A stretch of DNA of 64,000 bases from NCBI RefSeq assembly GCF_019104725.1, contig NZ_JAHRXF010000014.1:1-64000 (forward strand), given 5' to 3'. This DNA is from Streptomyces corallincola (GTDB taxonomy: Bacteria; Actinomycetota; Actinomycetes; Streptomycetales; Streptomycetaceae). The translations under genes and the position numbers were made by a program. This document shows positions 48,485-57,972 of this stretch, piece by piece. Below the pieces are notes generated by a model, which saw only the letters and a program-made list of their open reading frames with translations, did no database searches and was not told the DNA's origin. Positions within the stretch are counted from its first letter, which is position 1, and each line of letters begins with the position of its first letter.

Positions 48485-51400
48485 GCACAGTGTTGTTGTT
48501 GTCCACCGCCGACACGGATCTGCTGGCGGCCCGCGCCTCGGGCGCGGACTACCGGATCGGCAACCCGACCCGCACCGACGTGACGGCCGACCTGCCGGGC
48601 CTGCTGGCGGGCGCGGACCTGGCCGTCGTACGGCTGCTGGGCGGAAAGCGCGCCTGGGAGGACGGGCTCGCCGCGCTGAAGGCGTCCGGGGTGCCGACGG
48701 TGCTGCTGGGCGGCGAGTCGGTGCCGGACGCCGAGCTGATGGCCGAGTCGTCGGTGCCCGCGGGGGTCGTCGCGGAGGCGCTGCGCTATCTGGTGGAGGG
48801 CGGCCCGGCGAACCTCGCGGAGCTGGCCCGGTTCCTGTCGGACACCGTGCTGCTGACCGGTGAGGGCTTCGAAGTGCCGTCTCCCATGCCGGAGTTCGGT
48901 GTCCACGGGACGTACGAGATCCGGGACGACCGGCCCACGGTGGGCGTGCTGTTCTACCGGGCGCACCAACTCAGCGGGAACACCGGCTTCGTGGACACGC
49001 TGTGCGCGGCGGTCGAGGCGCGCGGCGCCAACGCCCTTCCGGTGTACTGCGGTTCGCTGCGCGGCGCCGATCCGGGGCTGTACGAACTGCTGGGCCGGGC
49101 CGACGCGCTGGTGACGACGGTGCTCGCGGCGGGCGGCGCGCACGCCTCGGAGGCGTCGGCGGGCGGCGCCGACGACGCGTGGGACGTGGGCGCGCTGGCC
49201 GCGCTGGACGTGCCGGTGCTCCAGGGGCTGTGCCTGACCTCCTCGCGGGCCGCGTGGGAGGCGTCGGACGCGGCGCTGTCCCCGATGGACGCGGCGATGC
49301 AGGTCGCCATCCCGGAGTTCGACGGACGCCTGGTGACGGTGCCGTTCTCCTTCAAGGAGGAGGGCCCGGACGGGGTGCCGGTGTACGCGGCCGACCCCGA
49401 GCGGGCCGCGCGGGTCGCCGGGATCGCCGTGCGCCACGCGGCGCTGCGGCACCGGCCGAACGCGGAGAAGCGGATCGCGCTGGTGTTCACCGCGTACCCG
49501 ACGAAGCACTCGCGGGTCGGCAACGCGGTCGGCCTGGACACGCCCGCGTCGGCGGTGCGGGTGCTCGACGCGCTGCGGGACGCGGGGTACGCGGTGAGCG
49601 GATACCCGTCCGGCGGCGACGAGTTGATCCACCGGCTGATCGCGGCCGGGGGGCACGACGTGGAGTGGCTGACCGAGGAGCAGTTGGCCGCCGCGCCCGC
49701 GCGGGTGCCGCTGGCGGACTACCGGGAGTGGTTCGACGCGCTCGACCCGGAGCTGCGCGCGTCGATGCTGGACACGTGGGGCGAGCCGCCGGGGAACCTG
49801 TACGTGGACGGCGAGGACATCGTGCTCGCCTCCCTGCGCTTCGGGAACGTGGTGGTGATGATCCAGCCGCCGCGCGGTTTCGGGGAGAACCCGATAGCGA
49901 TCTACCACGACCCGGACATGCCGCCCTCGCACCACTATCTGGCCGCCTACCGCTGGCTGGAGAACAGCTTCGGCGCGGACGCGGTCGTGCACATGGGCAA
50001 GCACGGCACGATGGAGTGGCTGCCCGGCAAGGGACTCGGGCTGGGCGCCGGGTGCGCGCCGGACGCGGTGCTCGGCGAACTGCCGCTGGTGTACCCGTTC
50101 ATCGTCAACGACCCCGGTGAGGGCACCCAGGCGAAGCGGCGCGGGCACGCGACCGTGGTGGACCACCTGGTGCCGCCGATGGCCCGCGCCGACACCTACG
50201 GCGACCTGGCGAAGCTGGAGCAACTCCTCGACGAGTACGCCCTGGTGTCGGACCTGGACCCGGCGAAGGCACCCGCCGTGCGCGCGCAGATCTGGACGCT
50301 GGTGAAGGCGGCCGAGCTCCACCACGACCTGCACGTGGCCGAGCAGCCGGAGGACGACGACTTCGACGCGTTCGTCATGCACATCGACGGCTATCTGTGC
50401 GAGATCAAGGACGTGCAGATCCGTGACGGGCTGCACGTCCTGGGCGGCGGCCCGGTGGGCGAACCGCGGGTGAACCTCGTGCTGGCGGTGCTGCGCGCCT
50501 CCCAGGTGTGGGGCGGGCAGGCGAACGCGCTGCCCGGTCTGCGGTCCGCGCTCGCGGCCCGTTTCGGGCTGGTGGAGAAGGAGTTGCTGGCCGAGCCGGG
50601 CGCGCGGGTGAAGCTGCCCGCCGAACTGACCGCGCTCGTCGCCGGACCCGACCGGACCGCCGCCGACGCCGTGGACCTGCTGGAGCGGCTGTGCCGCGGG
50701 ATCGCGGAGGGCATGGAGGCGCGGGACTGGAGCGGCGACGCGGTGCGCCCGGTGCTGCGGGAGGTCCTCGGACACGAACTGCCGGACGCCGTCGCGGTGT
50801 TGGAGTTCGCCTGTACCGAGGTGGTGCCCCGGCTGGCCCGCACCACGGACGAGATCGGCAACGTCCTGCACGCCCTGCGCGGCGGCTATGTCCCGGCGGG
50901 GCCCTCGGGGTCCCCGACGCGCGGTCTGGTCAACGTGCTGCCGACCGGCCGGAATTTCTACTCCGTGGACCCCAAGGCCATTCCTTCCCGGCTGAGTTGG
51001 GAGGTCGGGCAGTCGCTCGCCGACTCGCTGGTCCAGCGGTACCTGGACGACAACGGGAGTTACCCGAAGTCGGTCGGGCTGACCGTGTGGGGCACGTCCG
51101 CGATGCGCACCCAGGGCGACGACATCGCGGAGATCCTGGCGCTGCTGGGCTGCCGCCCGGTGTGGGACGACGCCTCCCGCCGGGTCACCGGGTTCGAGAT
51201 CGTGCCCCCGGCCGAGCTGGGCAGGCCGCGCATCGACGTCACGGTCCGGATCTCCGGCTTCTTCCGGGACGCGTTCCCGCACGTGGTCGGGCTGATCGAC
51301 GACGCGGTGCGGGCGGTGGCCGGGCTGGACGAGCCCGCCGACACCAACTACGTACGCGCGCACGTCGAGGAGGACACCGCCGGGCACGGCGACCGGCGCC

Positions 51401-52131
51401 GGGCCACCGCCCGGATCTTCGGCTCCAAGCCGGGCGCGTACGGCGCGGGTCTGCTGCCGTTGATCGACGCCCGCAACTGGCGCAGCGACGCCGACCTCGC
51501 CGAGGTGTACGCGGTGTGGGGCGGCTACGCCTACGGGCGCGGGCTCGACGGGCGGGCGGCGCGCGGCGACATGGAGACGGCGTTCCGGCGGATCGCGGTC
51601 GCGGCGAAGAACGTGGACACCCGCGAACACGATCTGGTGGACGCCGACGACTACTTCCAGTACCACGGTGGCATGGTCGCGATGGTGCGGCACCTCACCG
51701 GCGCCGATCCCGAGGCGTACGTGGGCGATTCGGCCGTACCGGACCAGGTCAGGACCCGCACGCTGGGCGAGGAGACACACCGGGTGTTCCGCGCCCGCGT
51801 GGTCAACCCCCGCTGGATGGCGGCGATGCGGCGGCACGGCTACAAGGGTGCCTTCGAGATGGCGGCCACCGTGGACTATCTCTTCGGGTACGACGCGACG
51901 GCAGGCGTCATGGACGACTGGATGTACGAGAAGCTCAGCGCGGAGTACGTCTTCGACCCGGAGAACCGGGAGTTCATGAAGCGGTCCAACCCGTGGGCGC
52001 TGCGCGGGATCACCGAACGGCTGCTGGAGGCCGCCGAGCGCGGTCTGTGGGCGGAGCCGGACACCGAGACGCTGGAGCGGCTGCGGGCGACGTACCTGGA
52101 GCTGGAAGGCGACCTGGAGGGAGACCAGTGA
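48481..52131 (+). CDS. cobN: Cobaltochelatase subunit CobN
   Basis: A 1216-residue catalytic subunit that inserts cobalt into hydrogenobyrinic acid a,c-diamide (late, aerobic route). It spans the full CobN/BchH family: VGVLFYRAHQLSGNTGFVD near 155, VFTAYPTKHSRVGNAVGLDTP near 338, HHYLAAYRWLENSFGADAVVHMGKHGTMEWLPGK near 480 (family-defining, metal-binding His region), and FYSVDPKAIPSR near 825. Works with an ATPase partner, here encoded next as a single ChlI-ChlD-like fusion. 4-base overlaps on both sides. Confidence 0.96.
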   Translation: MSTVLLLSTADTDLLAARASGADYRIGNPTRTDVTADLPGLLAGADLAVVRLLGGKRAWEDGLAALKASGVPTVLLGGESVPDAELMAESSVPAGVVAEALRYLVEGGPANLAELARFLSDTVLLTGEGFEVPSPMPEFGVHGTYEIRDDRPTVGVLFYRAHQLSGNTGFVDTLCAAVEARGANALPVYCGSLRGADPGLYELLGRADALVTTVLAAGGAHASEASAGGADDAWDVGALAALDVPVLQGLCLTSSRAAWEASDAALSPMDAAMQVAIPEFDGRLVTVPFSFKEEGPDGVPVYAADPERAARVAGIAVRHAALRHRPNAEKRIALVFTAYPTKHSRVGNAVGLDTPASAVRVLDALRDAGYAVSGYPSGGDELIHRLIAAGGHDVEWLTEEQLAAAPARVPLADYREWFDALDPELRASMLDTWGEPPGNLYVDGEDIVLASLRFGNVVVMIQPPRGFGENPIAIYHDPDMPPSHHYLAAYRWLENSFGADAVVHMGKHGTMEWLPGKGLGLGAGCAPDAVLGELPLVYPFIVNDPGEGTQAKRRGHATVVDHLVPPMARADTYGDLAKLEQLLDEYALVSDLDPAKAPAVRAQIWTLVKAAELHHDLHVAEQPEDDDFDAFVMHIDGYLCEIKDVQIRDGLHVLGGGPVGEPRVNLVLAVLRASQVWGGQANALPGLRSALAARFGLVEKELLAEPGARVKLPAELTALVAGPDRTAADAVDLLERLCRGIAEGMEARDWSGDAVRPVLREVLGHELPDAVAVLEFACTEVVPRLARTTDEIGNVLHALRGGYVPAGPSGSPTRGLVNVLPTGRNFYSVDPKAIPSRLSWEVGQSLADSLVQRYLDDNGSYPKSVGLTVWGTSAMRTQGDDIAEILALLGCRPVWDDASRRVTGFEIVPPAELGRPRIDVTVRISGFFRDAFPHVVGLIDDAVRAVAGLDEPADTNYVRAHVEEDTAGHGDRRRATARIFGSKPGAYGAGLLPLIDARNWRSDADLAEVYAVWGGYAYGRGLDGRAARGDMETAFRRIAVAAKNVDTREHDLVDADDYFQYHGGMVAMVRHLTGADPEAYVGDSAVPDQVRTRTLGEETHRVFRARVVNPRWMAAMRRHGYKGAFEMAATVDYLFGYDATAGVMDDWMYEKLSAEYVFDPENREFMKRSNPWALRGITERLLEAAERGLWAEPDTETLERLRATYLELEGDLEGDQ

Positions 52132-54176
52132 CCACCCCGTTCCCCTTTACCGCCGTCGTCGGACAGGACGATCTGCGCCTGGCGCTGCTGCTGAACGCGG
52201 TCAGCCCGGCGGTCGGCGGGGTCCTCGTGCGCGGCGAGAAGGGCACCGCCAAGTCCACGGCGGTACGCGCCCTTTCCGGACTGCTGCCGCATGTGGCGGT
52301 GGTGCCGGGCTGCCGGTTCTCGTGCGATCCGGCCGCACCCGACCCGGCCTGCCCGGACGGCCCGCACCCGCTGCCCGGCGGCGCGGAGGCGCGGCCCGCA
52401 CGGATGGTGGAGCTGCCGGTCGGCGCCTCCGAGGACCGCCTGGTCGGCGCCCTCGACATCGAACGGGCCCTGGCGGAGGGCGTGAAAGCGTTCGAGCCGG
52501 GCCTGCTCGCCGCCGCCCACCGGGGCATCCTCTACGTGGACGAGGTCAACCTCCTCCACGACCACCTGGTGGACCTGCTGCTGGACGCCGCCGCGATGGG
52601 CGCCTCGTACGTGGAGCGCGAGGGTGTCTCCGTACGGCACGCGGCGCGGTTCCTGCTCGTCGGCACGATGAACCCCGAAGAGGGCGAGCTGCGGCCCCAG
52701 TTGCTCGACCGGTTCGGCCTCACCGTGGAGGTGGCCGCCTCCCGTGAACCGGACGAGCGGGTGGAGGTCGTACGGCGCCGCCTGGCCCACGACGACGATC
52801 CGGACGCGTTCGCGGCCCGCTGGTCGGACGAGGAGTCCGCCGTACGGCAACGGATAGCCGCCGCGCGGGAGTTGCTGCCGAAGGTGCGGCTCGGGGACGC
52901 GGCGCTGCGGCAGATCGCGGCGACCTGCGCGGCGTTCGAGGTGGACGGCATGCGCGCGGACATCGTGATGGCGCGCACCGCGACCGCGCTGGCCGCGTGG
53001 GCCGGGCGGACGGACGTGCTCGCGGAGGACGTCCGGCAGGCGGCCCTGCTGGCACTGCCGCACCGCAGGCGCCGCAACCCCTTCGACGCGCCGGGCCTGG
53101 ACGAGGAGAAGCTCGACGAGACGCTGGAGCGGTACGCGGGCCCCGGCGAGGGCGACGGCGAGAGCGGAGGCGACCCCGACGAGAGTGACGGCGGGGACGA
53201 CGACGGGCCCGGTCCGGACGGTCCCGGCGGCGGGGGCGGGCAGCCCGCGCCCGGGGACGGCCCGGCGGACGGCGGCGGGGAGACCGCACGCCCCGAGGCG
53301 GGCGAGGACGGGCCCTCGCAGTCGTCCGGCGCCGGTGAGCGCACCCCCGCACCGGCCGGTGAGCCGTTCCGTACGAAGGTGCTCAGTGTGCCGGGCGTCG
53401 GGGACGGCGCCGCCGGGCGGCGGTCGCGGGCGCGCACCGAGCGCGGCCGGACCACCGGCGCCCGCCGCCCGCGCGGCGCGCTGACCCGGCTGCACCTGGC
53501 CGCGACCGTCCGGGCGGCGGCCCCGCACCAGCGGGCGCGCGGCCGGTCCGGCACCGGTCTGGTGCTGCGCCGGGACGATCTGCGGCAGGCGGTGCGCGAG
53601 GGGCGCGAGGGGAATCTCGTGCTGTTCGTGGTGGACGCCTCCGGGTCGATGGCGGCGCGGGCGCGGATGGGCGCGGTGAAGGGCGCCGTGCTCTCCCTGC
53701 TGCTGGACGCCTATCAACGGCGCGACAAGGTGGGCCTGGTGACGTTCCGGGGTGCCTCGGCGGAGCTGGCGCTGCCGCCGACGTCGTCCGTGGACGCCGC
53801 CGCCGTACGCCTGGAGTCGCTGCCGACGGGCGGCCGTACGCCGCTGGCGGCGGGGCTGCTGAAGGCGCGGGAGGTGCTGCGGGTGGAGCGGCTGCGGGAC
53901 CCGGCGCGCCGGGCGCTGCTGGTCGTGGTGACCGACGGGCGGGCCACCGGCGGCGCCGAGCCGGTGGTGCTCGCGGGCCGCGCGGCCCGGCTGCTGGCCG
54001 CCGAGGAGACCGCTTCGGTGGTCGTGGACTGCGAGTCGGGGCCGGTACGGCTCGGTCTCGCGGGACAGCTCGCGGGTCAACTGGGCGGCACGGCCGTCAC
54101 GTTGGACGAGCTGCGGGCCGACTCCATCGCGGGGCTGGTCCGGGATGTGCGGGAGACGACGAGGAGGGCAGCGTAG
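52128..54176 (+). CDS. Cobaltochelatase ATPase, ChlI-ChlD type fusion
   Basis: A 682-residue AAA+ protein that powers CobN. N-terminal ATPase: GEKGTAKSTAV (Walker A, about residue 35), ILYVDEVNLLHDHL (Walker B), FLLVGTMNPEEGELRPQLLDRFG. A long acidic/Pro-Gly spacer lies at about 345-420. The C-terminal von Willebrand A domain has MIDAS DASGSMAARAR at about 508, VTFRGASAELALPPT and VVTDGRATGG. So the roles of CobS/CobT or ChlI/ChlD sit in one chain. GTG 52128 overlaps cobN stop by 4 bases; the upstream part of the same frame (to 50508) is a shadow of cobN. Confidence 0.93.
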   Translation: MTTPFPFTAVVGQDDLRLALLLNAVSPAVGGVLVRGEKGTAKSTAVRALSGLLPHVAVVPGCRFSCDPAAPDPACPDGPHPLPGGAEARPARMVELPVGASEDRLVGALDIERALAEGVKAFEPGLLAAAHRGILYVDEVNLLHDHLVDLLLDAAAMGASYVEREGVSVRHAARFLLVGTMNPEEGELRPQLLDRFGLTVEVAASREPDERVEVVRRRLAHDDDPDAFAARWSDEESAVRQRIAAARELLPKVRLGDAALRQIAATCAAFEVDGMRADIVMARTATALAAWAGRTDVLAEDVRQAALLALPHRRRRNPFDAPGLDEEKLDETLERYAGPGEGDGESGGDPDESDGGDDDGPGPDGPGGGGGQPAPGDGPADGGGETARPEAGEDGPSQSSGAGERTPAPAGEPFRTKVLSVPGVGDGAAGRRSRARTERGRTTGARRPRGALTRLHLAATVRAAAPHQRARGRSGTGLVLRRDDLRQAVREGREGNLVLFVVDASGSMAARARMGAVKGAVLSLLLDAYQRRDKVGLVTFRGASAELALPPTSSVDAAAVRLESLPTGGRTPLAAGLLKAREVLRVERLRDPARRALLVVVTDGRATGGAEPVVLAGRAARLLAAEETASVVVDCESGPVRLGLAGQLAGQLGGTAVTLDELRADSIAGLVRDVRETTRRAA

Positions 54177-54775
54177 TGCCGCAGGGGCAGCCGAGTGTGG
54201 TGCCGGACGACGGGCTGACGACGCGGCAGCGCCGGAACCGGCCGCTGGTGGTCGTGCACACAGGCATCGGCAAGGGCAAGTCCACGGCCGCGTTCGGGCT
54301 GGCGCTGCGGGCGTGGAACCAGGGGTGGCCGATCGGGGTGTTCCAGTTCGTCAAGTCCGCCAAGTGGAAGGTGGGCGAGGAGAACGCGCTGCGCGTGCTC
54401 GGGGCCTCCGGCGAGGGCGGTGCCGTGGACTGGCACAAGATGGGCGAGGGCTGGTCCTGGGTGCAGCGCGACGCCCAGATGGACAACGAGGAGAAGGCCC
54501 GCGAGGGCTGGGAGCAGGTCAAGCGGGACCTCGCCGCCGAGACGTACCGGCTGTACGTCCTGGACGAGTTCGCGTACCCGATGCACTGGGGCTGGGTGGA
54601 CACCGAGGAGGTCGTCGAGGTGCTGCGGGCCCGGCCCGGCACCCAGCACGTGGTGATCACCGGGCGCAACGCCCCTGCTCCGCTGGTGGAGTTGGCGGAT
54701 CTGGTGACGGACATGTCGAAGGTGAAGCATCCGATGGACGCGGGCCAGAAGGGCCAGAGGGGCATCGAGTGGTGA
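54176..54775 (+). CDS. cobO: Cob(I)yrinic acid a,c-diamide adenosyltransferase (CobA/CobO)
   Basis: A 199-residue P-loop enzyme that transfers the 5'-deoxyadenosyl group from ATP to the corrinoid cobalt. The P-loop is GIGKGKSTAAFG at 30-41. VFQFVKSAKWKVGEE, YVLDEFAYPMHWGWVD and VVITGRNAP are family blocks. Length normal. GTG 54176 overlaps the last base of the previous stop; stop overlaps cobB start. Confidence 0.95.
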   Translation: MPQGQPSVVPDDGLTTRQRRNRPLVVVHTGIGKGKSTAAFGLALRAWNQGWPIGVFQFVKSAKWKVGEENALRVLGASGEGGAVDWHKMGEGWSWVQRDAQMDNEEKAREGWEQVKRDLAAETYRLYVLDEFAYPMHWGWVDTEEVVEVLRARPGTQHVVITGRNAPAPLVELADLVTDMSKVKHPMDAGQKGQRGIEW

Positions 54776-56226
54776 GTTCCGTCCCCCGGCTGGTGGTGGC
54801 CGCGCCGTCCTCCGGGAGCGGCAAGACCACCGTCGCCACCGGGCTGATGGCCGCGTTCGCCGCGCGGGGCCTCGCCGTGTCCCCGCACAAGGTGGGCCCG
54901 GACTACATCGACCCCGGCTACCACGCGCTCGCCACCGGCCGCCCCGGCCGCAACCTGGACGCCTACCTGTGCGGTCCCGACCTGGTCGCCCCCCTGTTCC
55001 TGCACGGCGCGCGCGGCTGCCGACTGGCCGTGGTGGAAGGCGTGATGGGGCTGTACGACGGTGCGGCGGGCGAGGGCGAACTCGCGTCCACCGCACAGGT
55101 GGCGAAGCTCCTCGGGGCACCGGTGGTGCTGGTCGTGGACGCCTCCTCGCAGTCCCGCTCGGTCGCCGCGCTGGTGCACGGCTTCGCCTCCTGGGACCCC
55201 GAGGTGCGGATCGGCGGCGTCATCCTCAACAAGGTCGCCTCCGACCGGCACGAGGCGCTCCTCCGGGACGCGCTGGAGGAGTCCGGGGTTCCGGTACTGG
55301 GTGTGCTGCGGCGGGCGGCCCCGGTGGAGACGCCGTCCCGGCACCTGGGGCTGGTACCGGTCGCGGAACGGCGTTCCGCCGCGGTGGAGGCCGTGGCGGA
55401 GATGGGGGCCCGGGTGGCCGCCGGGTGCGACCTGGACGCGCTGATGGGGCTGGCGCGGAGCGCGGGGGCGGTGCCGGGAGCGGGGGGTGCCTGGGACGCG
55501 GGCGAGGCGGTGGCTTCGGAGGGCGGGGCGGGGCTGGCGCCGGGTTCGGCCCTGACGCCGGGTTCGGGTCCGGTGGCGGGTTCGGCTGCGGCTTCGGGGG
55601 CGGGCGGGGTGGCTGCCGGTGGGCGGCCGGTGGTGGCCGTGGCCGGTGGGGAGGCGTTCACGTTCTCGTACGCCGAGCACACCGAGCTGCTGTCCGCCGC
55701 CGGGGCCGAGGTCGTGGTGTTCGATCCGCTGCGCGACGAGCGGCTGCCGGAGGGTACGCGGGGCCTGGTGATCGGGGGCGGGTTCCCCGAGGTGTACGCC
55801 GCCGAGCTGTCCGCGAACGCCCCGCTGCGGGCCGCGGTGGCGGAGCTGGCCGGGAGCGGGGCGCCGGTGGCCGCCGAGTGCGCGGGGCTGCTGTATCTGT
55901 GCCGGGAACTGGACGGGCTGCCGATGTGCGGGGTGCTGGACGCGGACGCCTGCATGACGGACCGGCTCACCCTGGGGTACCGCCAGGCGGTGGCCGTCGG
56001 GGACAGCGTGCTCGCACCGGCCGGGACCCGGACGCGCGGGCACGAGTTCCACCGTACGGCCGTGGAGCCCGGTGCCGGTGCGGCGCCCGCGTGGGGGCTG
56101 ACCGGGCCGGAGCGGCGCGTGGAGGGTTTCGTACAGCGGGGTGTGCACGCGAGCTATCTGCACACGCACTGGGCCGCCACGCCCGGTGTCGCGGGTCGGT
56201 TCACGGAAAGGTGCCGGACGTCATGA
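54772..56226 (+). CDS. cobB: Cobyrinate/hydrogenobyrinate a,c-diamide synthase
   Basis: A 484-residue glutamine-dependent amidase of side chains a and c. ATPase half: VVAAPSSGSGKTTVATG, HKVGPDYIDPGYH, VVEGVMGLYDG. Glutaminase half: VIGGGFPEVYAAELS, PVAAECAGLLYLCREL with the active Cys, and RGHEFHRT. An Ala/Gly/Pro/Ser-rich low-complexity linker (about residues 235-285, APGSALTPGSGPVAGSAAAS) joins the halves and is longer than usual. Coupled by 4-base overlaps to cobO and cobI. Confidence 0.94.
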   Translation: MSSVPRLVVAAPSSGSGKTTVATGLMAAFAARGLAVSPHKVGPDYIDPGYHALATGRPGRNLDAYLCGPDLVAPLFLHGARGCRLAVVEGVMGLYDGAAGEGELASTAQVAKLLGAPVVLVVDASSQSRSVAALVHGFASWDPEVRIGGVILNKVASDRHEALLRDALEESGVPVLGVLRRAAPVETPSRHLGLVPVAERRSAAVEAVAEMGARVAAGCDLDALMGLARSAGAVPGAGGAWDAGEAVASEGGAGLAPGSALTPGSGPVAGSAAASGAGGVAAGGRPVVAVAGGEAFTFSYAEHTELLSAAGAEVVVFDPLRDERLPEGTRGLVIGGGFPEVYAAELSANAPLRAAVAELAGSGAPVAAECAGLLYLCRELDGLPMCGVLDADACMTDRLTLGYRQAVAVGDSVLAPAGTRTRGHEFHRTAVEPGAGAAPAWGLTGPERRVEGFVQRGVHASYLHTHWAATPGVAGRFTERCRTS

Positions 56227-56954
56227 GCAGCAGGCTGATCGGGGTCGGGGTCGGCCCCGGCGATCCCGAGCTGGTGACCGTGAAGGGCGTGAACGCGCTG
56301 CGGGCCGCCGCGATCGTCGTCGTCCCGGTGATGGACACCGGCGAGCGCGGGCGCGCGGAGGCGACCGTGCTGCACTACGTGCCCGCCGAGAAGGTCGTCC
56401 GGGTGGTGTTCGCGCTGAACGAGCGCACCGACCGGGCCCGCCGGGAGGACGCCTGGGACGCGGCGGGCGAACGGGTCGCAGCGCTGCTGCGGGCACACGA
56501 CTCGGTGGCGTTCGCCACCATCGGGGACCCGAATGTGTACTCCACGTTCACCTACCTCGCGCAGACGGTCGCCGCGCTGGTGCCGGACACCGTGGTGGAG
56601 AGCGTGCCGGGCATCACGGCGATGCAGGACCTGGCCGCCCGCTCCGGTGCGGTGCTCACCGAGGGCACCGAGCCGCTGACCCTGGTGCCGGTGACGGCGG
56701 GTTCGGCGGTGCTGAAGGAGGCGCTGGCGGGGCCGGGCACGGTGGTCGCGTACAAGTTCGGGCGGCAGGCCGCCGAGGTCGCGGACGCGCTCCGCGAGAC
56801 CGGTCGGCTCGGTGACGCGGTCTGGGGTACGGCGCTGGGCCTGGACGGCGAGTCGGTCCGCCCCGCCGCCGATCTGGACGGCGGCCCGCTGCCCTACCTC
56901 TCCACCCTGATCGCACCGCCCCGGCGGGACGGCGGGCGGGGCGGGAAGCTGTGA
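56223..56954 (+). CDS. cobI: Precorrin-2 C20-methyltransferase
   Basis: A 243-residue SAM-dependent methyltransferase (CobI/CbiL). LIGVGVGPGDPELVTVKGVNAL at the N-terminus, FATIGDPNVYSTFTYL near 100, and VPGITAMQDLAAR near 128 are class III uroporphyrin-type motifs. Last gene of the first cobalamin operon. ATG 56223 overlaps the cobB stop. Confidence 0.95.
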   Translation: MSSRLIGVGVGPGDPELVTVKGVNALRAAAIVVVPVMDTGERGRAEATVLHYVPAEKVVRVVFALNERTDRARREDAWDAAGERVAALLRAHDSVAFATIGDPNVYSTFTYLAQTVAALVPDTVVESVPGITAMQDLAARSGAVLTEGTEPLTLVPVTAGSAVLKEALAGPGTVVAYKFGRQAAEVADALRETGRLGDAVWGTALGLDGESVRPAADLDGGPLPYLSTLIAPPRRDGGRGGKL

Positions 56955-57160
56955 GGGGGGCCGCGGGGGGTCTGGTGGGTCCGGGGGGTGTGGGTGCGGT
57001 ACAGGTGGCAGGGCGCTGTGTGGGTGCGGCACATGTGGTGGGCCCACGCCGGGCGGGCGCGGTACATGTGGCAGGGCGCTGTGTGGGCGCGGCACATGTG
57101 CGCTGCGCCCATGTGCGCTGCACCCATGTGTGCGGCGGCACCCCTGTGCGGGACGCCCAT
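56894..57160 (-). CDS. Possible His/Met/Cys-rich peptide beside the ZIP transporter gene
   Basis: An 88-codon minus-strand frame beginning 16 bases after the ZIP stop (ATG 57158-57160). Its first 60 residues contain about 13 His, 7 Met and 4 Cys in repeats such as AAHMGAAHMCRAHTAPCHMY and MCRTHTAPCHLYRTH, resembling metal-binding tails. G/C at third positions is high. Against it: no clear Shine-Dalgarno, overlap with the 3' end of cobI, and composition produced by DNA repeats. Either a metal chaperone-like peptide or a repeat artefact. Confidence 0.3.
   Translation of the reverse strand: MGVPHRGAAAHMGAAHMGAAHMCRAHTAPCHMYRARPAWAHHMCRTHTAPCHLYRTHTPRTHQTPRGPPHSFPPRPPSRRGGAIRVER
56996..57100. 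repeat. Two 42-bp direct repeats
   Basis: 56996-57037 and 57059-57100 are near-identical (two mismatches; core GGCAGGGCGCTGTGTGGG), 63 bases apart. Two 15-bp units (CGCTGCGCCCATGTG, CGCTGCACCCATGTG) follow at 57101-57130. All lie between cobI and the ZIP stop. Confidence 0.9.
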
Positions 57161-57175
57161 GTGGTCGCCGTCGGT

Positions 57176-57907
57176 TCAGCCGCCGGAGATGCCGACCACC
57201 AGCCAGATGAACGCGGCACCCGCGATGGTGCACAGCAGGGTGGAGCGGGACGGGTGCTCGTGGTGGGCCTCGGGGAGGATCTCCGCGGCGGCGAGATAGA
57301 GCAGCACGCCGCCGAACAGGCCGAGGTAGCCGCCGAGCAGGGTCTCGGGGATGTGGAAGAAGACCGTGGACAGGGCGCCCAGCAGGGGTGCGCAGGCGTC
57401 CGCGACCAGCATGCCTATGGCCCGGCGGCGCGCGTTGCCGTAGAGGCTGGTGATGGTGAAGGTGTTGAACCCGTCCGCGAAGTCGTGGGCGATCACGGCG
57501 AGCGCCACGGAGGCGCCCATGCCGCCGCCGACCTGGAAGGCCGCGCCGATCGCCACGCCGTCCATCACGCTGTGGCCGACCATCGCGGCGGCGGCCGTCA
57601 GACCCACCTCGGGCGAGCGGTGACTGTGGTCGCCGCCGCCGTGTGCGGCCTGCCGGGGCGCGAGGAGCCGTTCCACCAGATGGGCGAGCAGGAATCCGGC
57701 CACGAACAGCACCAGCGCGGCGGGTACGCCGAAGATGTCGTGGTCCGCCGCGTGCAGGGCCTCGGGCAGCAGATCGAGGCCGACCACTCCGAGCATCAGA
57801 CCGCCGGCCAGTCCCAGGACGAGATGCCGTCGGTCGGTCACACGCTGCGCGGTCCAGCCGCCGGCCAGCGTCATCAGGAACGCGCCGAGCGCGACGAAGA
57901 CCGCCAT
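57176..57907 (-). CDS. ZIP family metal transporter
   Basis: A 243-residue membrane protein with eight helices. Signature metal sites: GHSVMDGVAIGAAF in helix 4 and AHDFADGFNTFT in helix 5, plus EILPEAHHEH. The loop between helices 3 and 4 is His-containing (HGGGDHSHRS). ZIPs import zinc, and some import cobalt, nickel or iron. Located opposite to and between the two cobalamin operons, so cobalt supply is a fair hypothesis. ATG 57907; divergent from cobM. Confidence 0.9.
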   Translation of the reverse strand: MAVFVALGAFLMTLAGGWTAQRVTDRRHLVLGLAGGLMLGVVGLDLLPEALHAADHDIFGVPAALVLFVAGFLLAHLVERLLAPRQAAHGGGDHSHRSPEVGLTAAAAMVGHSVMDGVAIGAAFQVGGGMGASVALAVIAHDFADGFNTFTITSLYGNARRRAIGMLVADACAPLLGALSTVFFHIPETLLGGYLGLFGGVLLYLAAAEILPEAHHEHPSRSTLLCTIAGAAFIWLVVGISGG

Positions 57908-57972
57908 AGGGACTTGCTATCCGATGGAGGCGCCTTCGCGCACATCCGAGGGCTCGCGCAAACGCCCACACC

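Noticed and set aside
48169..51837. 1222-residue minus-strand frame opposite cobN
   Set aside because: Antisense shadow of the unmistakable cobN; His/Arg/Val-rich low-information sequence.
50508..52127. Upstream extension of the ChlI-ChlD gene
   Set aside because: Lies entirely in cobN in another frame; the GTG at 52128 overlaps the cobN stop exactly as other junctions do.
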